Shown here piece by piece: positions 55,670 through 64,000 of a stretch of 64,000 nucleotides of DNA (within the stretch, counting starts at the first letter, position 1; every line of letters starts with the position of its first letter). Location: positions 529,923-593,922 of the forward strand of contig NW_006921550.1 of assembly GCF_000340215.1 (NCBI RefSeq), given 5' to 3'. Both the position numbers and the translations under genes were made by a program. The notes below the pieces were generated by a model that had not been told where the DNA came from, made no database searches, and was given only the letters and a program-made list of their open reading frames with translations. This DNA comes from Pseudocercospora fijiensis CIRAD86 (Eukaryota; Ascomycota; Dothideomycetes; Mycosphaerellales; Mycosphaerellaceae).

Positions 55670-58600
55670 GTGCAGCGTAAGACTATCGACATTGTGCTAG
55701 CTATTATACGTACCTGTCTTATATCTAGGCCCGACACTAACTATAAGGCAAAGATTATACTAGACCCCGGAAATTCAGTTAGTGCCCTTATTAGCTATCG
55801 CCTAGCTAAGCAATTAGACCTTCGACAACTGCCTAGGACTGACCTACTAACCCTTGCTTAGTTTAATAACGCTCGGTACTTGACCTATAGGGCCTACTAT
55901 ATCTATATAGCCCTAAAGGACGACCTCGGCAATAAGCGCCTACTAAACTTTACTACCTACGCGGTAGATATAGACAGCCTCCTATCTAAGATTGTTATTA
56001 GCAACCCTGTTCTTAAGTACTATACTATAGTTATAGACTTAGGTAGTTAACAATAGCGATTTAGAATCGCTAGGAAAGAGGACATTAAATATATTAATGT
56101 TAGCGAGTGCCCTAATAATATTAGGGTCCTGTTCATTAGCAACCTAACTCTAGCCGATCCGACGGCCGACCTACTCGGTAGTAATAACGATGAACCTGTA
56201 CCCCCTAATGATCCTAATCAGCTTGCTCGTATACTAGAGCCTATCCGAGAGACCTACATTAATGTGTTTAAACACTACTTAGCATCGACATTGCCTATGT
56301 TCAAAGAGACGGATTATAAGATTGATATTATAGAGGGTAAAGAGGTTCCTTTTAGTCCCCTCTACAACCTTAGTGAACGAGAGCTTGCTATGCTGCGTAA
56401 GTACCTAGAGGAAAACCTAGCTAATAGTCGCATTCGATATAGTAATAGCCCTACTAGTGCACCTATCCTCTTTGTACTAAAGAAGGATAGTAGCCTACGC
56501 CTCTATATCGATTATCGTAGGCTTAACGCTGTTACTATTAAAGATCGCTGTCCACTTCCTCTTATTAATAAGACCCTCGATCGCCTTTCTAGTGCCTATT
56601 ACTACACTATATTAGACATTAAGGACGCCTATTACCGCATCCGTATTCGTAAGGGCGATGAATAGAAGACAGCCTTTCGCACTCGTTATAGGCATTTCGA
56701 GTACTTAGTTATACTATTCGGCTTAGCTAATGCCCCTATAACATTCTAGTCCTATATCAATCGGGCCCTTTCGGGCCTATTAGATCACCTTTGTATAGTT
56801 TACCTAGATAACATCCTGGTTTATACACACTCTCCTAATATTGCGGAACACTAGGCTATAGTCCGTAAGGTACTCGATCGCCTAAGGGCCTATAGCTTGT
56901 ACTACAAACCCTCTAAATGCACCTTTGCTACTAAAGAGGTGTCCTTCCTTAGCTTCCTCGTATTAACCGAGGGTATTAAGGCTAATCCTAATCGGATTAA
57001 AACTATTACTGAATAGCCTGTTCCTACGTCAATTAAGGAGCTGCAGTCGTTCCTCGGTTTTGCTAACTTCTATCGCCGATTTATTAAGGGCTATTCGAGG
57101 CATGTAATGCTACTAACTAAGCTTACTAAAACTAAGGCCAACCCGACTAGAGAGTTCAAATAGACTAACAGAGCACAAGCCGCTTTTAACGGTCTAAAGC
57201 AGCGCTTTACTAAAGTCCCCTTGTTATACTATTTTGTACTAAGTAAGCAGATCCGCATTGAGACTAACGCTTTACAGTTTACTATATCAGCCATTATGTT
57301 ATAACAGGCTAATAACAATCACTAGCACCCGATTGCCTTCTTTTCGAGGAAGATAATCGATGCTAAGCGTCGCTATAAGACCTACGAGCAAGAGCTCTTA
57401 GCTATTGTCGAGGCCTTTAAGTATTAGAGGCATTACCTCGATAGGGCCTAATATACGATATAGGTCTATACAGACTATAACAACCTCCGTAGCATTACTA
57501 AGGTTACTAGAGTCATAGGTCGATAGGCTAGATAGGCCGTCTACCTCGCTAGGTTTGATTTTAATATATTATACCGGCTAGGCGTAAGTAACCCTGCCGA
57601 TAGCCTATCGAGGCGACCTAATTACGATAGCGAGACCTAACACATTAATTCTTTGTTTCTAACCCTGTAGCATAAGATTGCTATAGCCCGTATTGTTAAT
57701 AAGCAAGCGTAGGATAAGCGGCTTACCGGACTCCGCGACGGCTTAAAGCATATTAATACTCTTGCTATATTAATAGTACGTATTAAGGCAAGAGCTAAGG
57801 ACACAGATAGGAGAAGTTATAATAACTCCCTAGTCGATATCGCAATATACAGTAACAGCGATAGCACTAATGCAGTTGATCCGGCTACTAGTGCTATTAG
57901 ATATATACAATGCGTACCTCGTTTAACCGCGAGGGTACTATTGAATAACCTTGCAAATAGGGATAGTCAATCGTTTATAGATAAGCTGTTATAGGCTCAG
58001 CGGAGGGACGCCTTTGCTACTAAACGTATAGACAAGCTTGTAAGTAGGCGAAAGACTCGATCTAGTAAGAGTAATTAGTCGATCGACGACAAAGGTCACT
58101 TAAGGTTTAAGGGCAGATACTATGTCCCCGCTAAACATTCGATCCGATAAGAGCTTCTTAAGCGACACTATAATAGTGAGCTTGCCGGTCACTATAGTAC
58201 AGAGAGGTCGTACGAGCTACTATCGCGCACATACTACTAGCTAAATAGTAAGCGGGATATAAAGGACTACGTAAACACGTATGCCGTATGTTAACGAGTT
58301 AAAGCACTAAAGTACTTACTATTTAGCGAGTTGTCTTTACTCCCTATTCTAAAGAAGCTATTTGTAGAGCTTATAATAGACTTTATTATAGGCCTTCTAC
58401 CTGCTAAACGTAGGGGCAGTAAGGACATCTTCGATACTATCCTTATTATAGTAGATCGGTTTACTAAAGGCGCTCGATATATCCCGGCACGGAAGGATTA
58501 GACTGCTATTAACATAGTAGAGGCTCTGTAGAGCAACATCTTCTATACCTATTAGGGGACCCCTAAGGGGATAGTCTCTAACCGGGGCACGACATTCACA

Positions 58601-59510
58601 TCCTATTATTAGAGCGAGATATACCTACAGCTAAGACTAAAGCATCGGCTATTAACAGCCTTCTATCTATAGACTAACGGTTAAACAGAGAGGCAGAATG
58701 CTACCCTATAGCAGTACCTGCGTAGTTACATCAACGAGAACCCTAACGACTAGGTTAACCTCCTACAGCCTACAGAATTCGTATACAATAACAGTGTACA
58801 CTCATCTACTAAGGTTTTACTATATATAGCTATAATAGGCTAGAACGCCGCCTTACTACAAGATCTATTTACCTCGCTCGAGGCCGAGCGTAAGGAAAGG
58901 GAAGCGCGTCAAGTACCCGAAACACTAGCGGCTATTAAGAGGGTTTAGAAGATGCGAGAAATCTATGCTAAGATAGCCGAGAAGTTGATAAAGGCTTAAG
59001 AGTACTAAAAGACCTACTACGACAAGCACTATACGCTAATAACCTTCAAACAAGGCGATATAGTTATACTAAGCACTAAGAACCTCCGCATCCGCAAATA
59101 CCTATTACCTAATAGTAAAACAAGGCCCAAGCTCGCACTAAGATATATTGGCCCATTTCGTATCCGAGAACCGAAGGGCAGTAGCTAGGCCTATTAGTTG
59201 TAGCTTCTACCTTATTATACCATCTACGATACCTTCTATGTATCCCTCCTTAAGCCGTACTACCTACGCGAAGGGGATGAAGCCCCTATAGAATACGAAG
59301 ACATACTAGCGGACGGTAAAGAGCTATAGTCTATAGAACGTATCTTGTAGCACCGGACTAGGTAAGGCAAGAAGGAGTACCTACTAAGATAGTAAGGCTA
59401 TCTACCTGAATGGGACTCGTAGGAAGCTGAAGGTTCCTTTAAAGATATAACCGAGTTGTTAGATAAGTATTAGACTAGTATAAAGAACAAGAAGAAGGCT
59501 AAGGGCCTAT
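55670..59510 (+). pseudogene. Gypsy pol: protease, RT, RNase H, integrase, chromodomain
   Basis: Protease core ILDPGNSVSALIS (55760-55800; the usual D-S/T-G is D-P-G). RT from 56264 to about 57000 with [29 protein letters not shown] and VYLDNILVYT (YLDD box near 56800). RNase H at 57240-57600 (IETNALQFTISAIM, YEQELLAIVEAFKY, SNPADSLSRRP). Integrase zinc finger at about 58140-58300 and core LIIDFIIGLLPAKRRGSKDI, TILIIVDRFTKGARYIP. A GPFRIREPKG / PYYLREGDEA region and a chromodomain end the frame at about 59510. Trp codons are TAG nearly throughout. The longest surviving open stretch is 56264-56665. Confidence 0.88.
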
Positions 59511-60667
59511 AATGTCGCCTAGGAACAATGCTACCCCCGGGGTGCTATTAGCTAACTAATTAGAGGCCGGCAAACTAGGACAATAAGACTATACTACTAT
59601 AGTAAACGCGCGCCGAGTGTTAACAAGCGCGCTATAACGCGTCAACTATCTACTGCTCTTTTAGGAAACCGCCTCTCTACTAACGCGCCCTATAAGGCCC
59701 TTCTCCTAGTGTTTAGGTCCCCCTCTTGTTCCCTTATTCTGTCGAGGCCTCGAGGCCTAGGTAATCGGCGAGGACGGCGCGGCCGGCGCGGCTATATTAG
59801 TAACAGTGTTGCGGAGTGTATTGTTAGCCGAAGAAGGAAATCGAAAGCAAGGTAAAGTTAGCGCTAAGACGACTAGCGCCGCTATTGTTAATATTACTTG
59901 CTGTTGTCGCTGCGCCTACAGATACAACCTTACCTACACTACGAGCCTAAGGTACCTTAATTAAACGTTAATCAAAACTTTAATTAAAACTTTAAGCCGC
60001 TTAAAGGATTAAGCGACTAATAGACTAGCTAACTAAGGGTAAAACTATAGAGCTAAGCTAGCCGGGGTCGATCTTACGGACAATAGGTTACTCCTCGATC
60101 TATCTAACCCTTTAAGCGAGGCGAACCTCTACTACTACACTTATAATAGCCTTTACCTATAGAAACTAGACGAGCTGTGTTTTTTAAAAAGATAAGATAA
60201 GATTGACACTTGAAGGCTACTAAACCTGACTAATTAGGGCTAGCGAAACTACGAACAATAATAGCCCTCGTAACAATAAGAACAAACCCTCGGAGCGGAC
60301 ATTTCTAGGTCTTTTAAGAGTAGACGCAAAGAACTCGGTACGACATTACTTAGAGCGGAGGTAGGGCTATAATACCTCGTACGTCTACCTATTATAGCAG
60401 GGAAGACGCGCTCGTATTATAATTAGTCGATAGCCCTCAATTCTTATAGTTTTATATCCCTTTACTTTATTGTATACAAGGATAGCGCAGTTAGAGTTAG
60501 ACGTTGTATTAGAAAGTGAGGTTTGACATAGTTATATAATTAGGTAGTTAAGTGTTTAATTTAGCGCGGACTAAGAAGCTTGCTAGACCTGCTAAGTTAG
60601 TAGCGACAGAGGTTAAGAATAGAACATAGACCGGCTACGAGGGCGCGGCCTTTAGAAGGGAAGCGTA
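59511..60667. other. Gypsy 3' untranslated region
   Basis: 1.15 kb between the chromodomain end and the 3' LTR, without a supported frame. The last bases include the purine tract. Confidence 0.55.
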
Positions 60668-60865
60668 TATTAGGACTAAAGAGGTTACACGTAATTAGTA
60701 TGTAACTAGGCTCGAGTGAAGCTAGGGTCTTAATGCCTCAGGCAGGGCTTGGCGCTTAGCGTTAGGCTAACTAGCCTGCCTTCCTCCCTCTCCTCTTAGA
60801 TCTCTATCGAATACTACCTATAACTACCACCACCCTATCTACCTACTAATATAACCCTTCTTATA
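60668..60865 (+). repeat. Gypsy 3' LTR
   Basis: 198 bp, matching the 5' LTR apart from mostly G-to-A and C-to-T differences (its ends are TA...TA). It is preceded by a purine-rich tract AGAAGGGAAGCG at about 60653-60664 and followed by TCGAG. Confidence 0.92.
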
Positions 60866-61397
60866 TCGAGGTCTTACAAGCGAAGCACGAGATAATATAG
60901 GCTCTTAGTCGTATAGAGTAACGTACTATATAAATAACTAGGCGTGCTACTCTTATTCACTTACGACCTATATCCTAGGATACTCTTCTCGTACTTTTTA
61001 TACTCTTTTCTAATACCTTACCTGTAAGCGCTCCGCGACAACCGAGTGAATATAAGCTATAGGGTTTCCGCTCGGTACCTTAGCCTCCGAGATAGGGCGG
61101 AGTTGAATTTAGAGCGATAGCCGGCACTCGTAGCCGGCTATCGTAGCCGGCATATAGAGACGGTAGTAGGCCTTTTCCTGCTAAATAACTAGCTTGTTTA
61201 GTATAGCCTACCTAATATTTCTTATATTTACTAGCAATAGGCCTAGGTTACTTATAAGATTACTATAGCTAGTAAAGGCATTACTAAAGAATATCTATAC
61301 TATAGTAGGATACTATTATCACGCCGGCTATTTATTAAAAGGAGGCTTTCGCCTATTACTATACCGGCTACATATGCCGGCTATATTTCAAAGTCTG

Positions 61398-61473
61398 CCG
61401 TACCTGCCTTTTTTAGCCGTACCTGCCTTTTTTAGCCGTGCCTGCCTTTTTTAGCCGTGCCTGCCTTCTTTCC
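61398..61473. repeat. 19-bp tandem repeat, four copies
   Basis: CCGTACCTGCCTTTTTTAG repeated four times with small changes (A/G at the fourth or fifth base, last copy ending CTTTCC). It lies about 200 bp upstream of H3-like gene B and could be part of its promoter. Confidence 0.85.
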
Positions 61474-61678
61474 TTACTCTAACGTTACTATAATATAGGC
61501 TTGCGCGAAGCTTACTCTGTTGCCTAGCGACACCGCGACACTACCGCTATATTCAACCTTCGTATCGATACCTATACCTCTACGCTCTATATCTACTACC
61601 TCCGCAATATCCTCGCTCCGCGCGCGCCTTCGTATACCTTCGTAACGTACTTTTTTCCTTAATTCGACGACTTTTATA

Positions 61679-62378
61679 ATAGCGAGTCTACTTAACTAAG
61701 TTACGACGCCTCGTAAGAAGGGACCTACTACTTCTACGGGTCGTAACAAGATCGGAAATAGTAGAACGAGTATAGTACATCAACGTAAGATAGCTACTAC
61801 TACTGCCGCTAGCTCCGGTACTAGAAAGGGCGTCGCGAGTAAGGCTCCGCGTAAGACAACGGCGGGCAAGGCTCCGCGTAAGACAACGGCGGGCAAGGCT
61901 CTACGTAAGACGACAACTAGCGCTTCTACTGCTAGTAGCAATCGTGCGAAGCGTCGATAGCGCCTAGGAAGTAAGTCCTATTTATAGCTAGCAGCGTAGC
62001 CGGTAGCGTAGCCGGCAGCGTAGCCGGTATTCTTACTGTCTTTTTACTAATCCTTCTTTAGCCGTAGCCCTCCGTAAGATTCGGTAGTATTAGAAGAGTT
62101 CTTAGCTCCTAATCCGCAAAACTCCTTTCTAACGACTTGTTCGCGAAATTGCCTAGAATTATAGAACGGACCTTCGCTTCTAAGCCTCCGCGATAGGCGC
62201 CCTTTAAGAGGCTATAGAAGCCTACCTAGTTCGTATCTTCGAATATATATTTCTCTTCTACCTCTTTTCGGACTATGCTAATACTATTTTAGCGGTTAAC
62301 CTTATAGCTATCTACGCGAAGCGTATAACGATTATAGACAAGGATTTCAAAGTACTCGATTAGATTCTAAAAGGCTAG
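61679..62378 (+). pseudogene. Histone H3-fold gene B with H3-tail motifs and an intron, RIP-damaged
   Basis: Exon 1 (about 61679-61970) encodes a basic tail. From 61841 it reads KAPRKTTAGKAPRKTTAGK, repeating the H3 tail motif G-K-A-P-R-K (H3 residues 13-18) two and a half times. The intron 61971-62061 has GTAAGT, TTACTAAT and TTTAG. Exon 2 (62062-62378) is an H3 fold: VALRKIR, LLIRKTPF, RLVREIA, YRTDLRF, ASAIGAL, EAIEAYLVRIFE, then, after a probable second intron with a damaged donor (about 62250-62300), NLIAIYAKRITI and DKDFKVL. Internal TAG/TAA stand mostly where Gln is expected. The start is uncertain: no ATG remains, and ATA at 61679 may be a mutated ATG. EAYLV and RTDLRF make this copy closer to canonical H3 than gene A. 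Confidence 0.85.
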
Positions 62379-62602
62379 AATGTCTATATTCGAGACGGTG
62401 CTAGGTAGGATAGATATTCTAGTAGAAAGGATGTTCGTAGTGTTATCTATAAGCTTTTCTGTATACGAAATAAGCCGCTGTTATACGGCGCTATATACCG
62501 CGCTCTAAATACTGTCTAAGTATATATATATAGTATAGTATACTTTATTAGCCGTACGGAATAGAAGTCTCCCAAAATCCCGTTAATACTAAGGAGTAAA
62601 AA

Positions 62603-62656
62603 GGCCGGCTACGCTGCCGGCTACGCTGCCGGCTACGCTACTAGCTACGCTGCTAG
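62603..62656. repeat. 12-bp GCCGGCTACGCT tandem repeat
   Basis: Four to five copies of GCCGGCTACGCT, the last ones mutated (CTAGCTACGCT). The same motif recurs elsewhere in the 17-kb element, including near 63471-63493, and as AGCCGGC in the left half. Confidence 0.85.
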
Positions 62657-62789
62657 GTTTTTTAAAGAACTAAAAGAAGATAGACATTCCGGTTGATTTG
62701 TATTAGTTTAGATTTTTATAAAAAGAAAATAGGGAAAAATAAGGAAGGTTGAAGAGCCTAATAGTTATAGTTATAGGCACTATCCCTGT

Positions 62790-63242
62790 TTTCTAGAGCA
62801 TATTATACACCTGCCTTCGCAACTCTACCTAATACTCCTTTTAAATATCCTTATACTCTACCTACTAAAAATTCAACTAGGTACCTAGACCTATAGCTGC
62901 CTCTATATCTTTTACTATCTTCTATAGGTTGAAGGCCTCTTCTATAGTAGCCTCTACCTCCTTATATAATACGAAGTTACTACCTACCCTACCCTTTATA
63001 TCTCCTAAATAACTAAGAGTTCTAAGGAACGAACTAGTATTCGGCCTTAGTATAGCGAGTAACTAGTAGAACGTTCTATAGAGCTGCCTTATAGCTCTTT
63101 TATATACTATGCCGATACCGAGGGAGGAGCTATCCTAGTACTTAATGTTATCGAATAGTTCGGTAGGAAAGTGTATAAACTTCTTAAGGAGGAGGACTTC
63201 TAGGGAAATCGATAAGTTCTGCCTAGATCTAGATAAAGACAT
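62790..63242 (-). pseudogene. Unknown minus-strand cargo gene of the hAT element, RIP-damaged
   Basis: Starts at an ATG at 63242 (MSLSRSRQNLSISLEVLLLK) and continues KFIHFPTELFDNIKY, DSSSLGIGIVYKRAIRQLYR, SYLGDIKGRVGSNFVLYKEV, IVKDIEAAIGLGT and a final helix with VELRRQVYNML. TAG/TAA stands at likely Trp/Gln positions. About 150 codons. The composition is helical. No family recognised. It is convergent with H3-like gene B and lies next to the right inverted repeat. Confidence 0.5.
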
Positions 63243-63674
63243 TCTACTAAGCAGTTAGGGAATTGAACCGTAAACGAAAGGATGAAATTCATACCTAAGG
63301 AGTATAGTTTCCGAACTAAACTATAATGCCTTATATGTATATATATATGCTTTTGATTGGTTAGTGCCCTTAGCTGATTGTCTATAGATTTGAGGTTATA
63401 TAAGTACCTTTATACAACTACGTAGCCTAAGTAGGATTCGAAAATTCTATAAGTACTAAGGACTAAAAATGCCGGCTACGCTGCCGGCTACACTGCTAAG
63501 TCTTACAAAGGGCTTGCTTAAAGCTACGTATACATTCGTACACTTCTTAAAAACCGATAAATTATATAGTTCGAACCAGCTACTTATATAGTTGCTTAGC
63601 AAACCAACTCAAACCAAACTAGAGTTTCGGCTTAGCAAACCAAACCAAACCAACCCGAACCACTGCGGGGTCTA

Positions 63675-63682
63675 ATAATTGC
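63675..63682. repeat. 8-bp target-site duplication, right
   Basis: ATAATTGC, immediately followed by the continuation of the interrupted LINE. Confidence 0.88.
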
Positions 63683-64000
63683 TTTATATATAACTTTAGC
63701 TTTCTCGAATGTAGCCCCCTATATAGAGGCTATAAGCCTATTAATGGATTGTATATTAGCATCTGCCTTCTACTTTGCCTTCTTTACTTATAGTCCCTAA
63801 TTCAGTTTTGGATCTAGCTAGATCCCTAGTACCCTAAGCTCTGCTAATAGTTGGGTTTTAAAGCCTTAGATAGTAATTAATTGCTTTATATTATAGGTTG
63901 ATTTAGCCTTACTAAAGTGGATAAGCTAGTACTTTTCTAGGGCGAATTTTGCTCTATACCTCCTTGCCTATTTTTTATACTCCTAGTACTTCTCTTCTAC
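63683..64000 (-). mobile_element. Tad1-like LINE, copy 2, continuation beyond the 17-kb insertion
   Basis: Matches copy 1 near 39620-39930 (CTTTAGCTTTCTCGAATGTA and following). It continues the segment ending at 46670 and runs off the window edge, so the 5' end of this LINE is not visible. Confidence 0.9.

Larger units (their letters stand above)
53824..60865 (+). mobile_element. Gypsy/chromovirus LTR retrotransposon
   Basis: 7,042 bp with 198-bp LTRs at 53824-54021 (TGTTAGGACTAAAG...TTCTTACA) and 60668-60865, and a 5-bp duplication TCGAG at 53819-53823 and 60866-60870. Order: gag (54.2-55.5 kb) with zinc knuckle CFNCDSTSYLLG; protease (ILDPGNSVSALIS); reverse transcriptase ([30 protein letters not shown]); RNase H; integrase; and a C-terminal chromodomain-like ERILWHRTRWGKKEYLLRW (about 59337-59400). 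Gag-protease-RT-RH-IN order plus a chromodomain identifies a chromovirus. Stops sit mainly at Trp codons (TAG), the RIP pattern. The LTRs differ by about 13 substitutions in 198 bp, nearly all transitions, so RIP-type mutation rather than age alone may explain the divergence. Confidence 0.93.
53706..61106. repeat. Tandem duplication of about 360 bp, unit 2, split by the Gypsy element
   Basis: 53706-53823 matches the first 118 bp of unit 1. 60866-61106 matches the remainder (GAGGTCTTACAAGCGAAGC through CGGAGTTG). The Gypsy insertion lies exactly between the two parts. Confidence 0.82.
46671..63674 (+). mobile_element. 17-kb hAT-type DNA transposon carrying two histone H3-fold genes
   Basis: The ends are perfect 20-bp terminal inverted repeats, TAGACCCCGCAGTGGTTCGG at 46671-46690 and its complement at 63655-63674. 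The 8-bp direct repeat ATAATTGC flanks them (46663-46670 and 63675-63682), and LINE copy 2 continues on both sides. An 8-bp duplication and TAG-starting repeats are hallmarks of hAT elements, and the element contains its own hAT transposase (48.95-51.96 kb). Cargo includes two H3-like genes, an unknown gene at 47.29-48.63 kb and a minus-strand unknown at 62.79-63.24 kb. A 7,042-bp Gypsy element inserted later. Without it the hAT is about 9.96 kb. Subterminal regions hold GGTTTGGTTT/GAACC-type repeats. All genes are RIP-damaged. Confidence 0.88.

Noticed and set aside
35040..64000. CRISPR-like or tRNA-array interpretation of the many short repeats
   Set aside because: The genome is eukaryotic. 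The repeats are tandem or dispersed without uniform unique spacers, and no tRNA cloverleaf or B-box was seen.

Overview
The window is a piece of a filamentous ascomycete nuclear genome. Short spliced introns (about 43-107 bp, GTRNGT donors, CTRAY branch sites), NoxR, Utp17/Nan1 and a cytochrome-b5/FMN dehydrogenase all fit a Pezizomycotina fungus. The combination looks most like a dothideomycete, but that placement is inference.

The window has two parts. Positions 1 to about 35,040 are gene-bearing and of balanced base composition. In order they carry: a partial unknown gene (-); glucosidase II beta (-); a single-pass membrane, mostly disordered protein with two in-frame TAGs (+); DPM3 (-); a secreted Ser/Thr-rich protein (+); RPB10 (-) divergent from UTP17/NAN1 (+); a very long alpha/beta-hydrolase (-) divergent from TSR2 (+); a cytochrome-b2-like dehydrogenase (+); a RING/LON-domain E3 (+); noxR (+); and a small acidic protein (-). 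Two ER glycosylation genes (glucosidase II beta, DPM3), two ribosome biogenesis genes (UTP17, TSR2) and an RNA polymerase subunit make this an ordinary housekeeping block. The last 3.4 kb before the boundary holds no gene I can support.

From about 35,040 to the end the DNA is AT-rich, full of TpA, and almost gene-less. It is a nest of mobile elements whose reading frames carry TAG/TAA mainly where Trp or Gln is expected. That is the signature of repeat-induced point mutation (RIP). The layers I can resolve are: degenerate tandem arrays (35.0-36.2 kb); a damaged three-intron gene island (36.8-37.3 kb); a 169-bp tandem repeat; a hAT transposase gene (38.1-45.4 kb, -) split by a Tad1-like LINE with a 19-bp target-site duplication; and a second LINE copy (45.5-46.7 kb, resuming at 63.68 kb and leaving the window). 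That second copy is split by a 17,004-bp element with 20-bp perfect terminal inverted repeats and an 8-bp target-site duplication.

This large element is the most unusual object here. It encodes its own hAT transposase, an unknown gene, a minus-strand unknown gene and, strikingly, two separate histone H3-fold genes. One (52,313-52,954) has a long divergent tail and CENP-A-like features. The other (61.68-62.38 kb) has a spliced intron and a tail with tandem copies of the H3 K-A-P-R-K motif. A self-priming, chromodomain-bearing Gypsy element (7,042 bp, 5-bp TSD) later inserted inside it. Without the Gypsy the element is about 10 kb. I know of no described hAT transposon that carries histone H3 genes. 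All copies here are RIP-damaged, so activity would have to be sought in other strains or loci.
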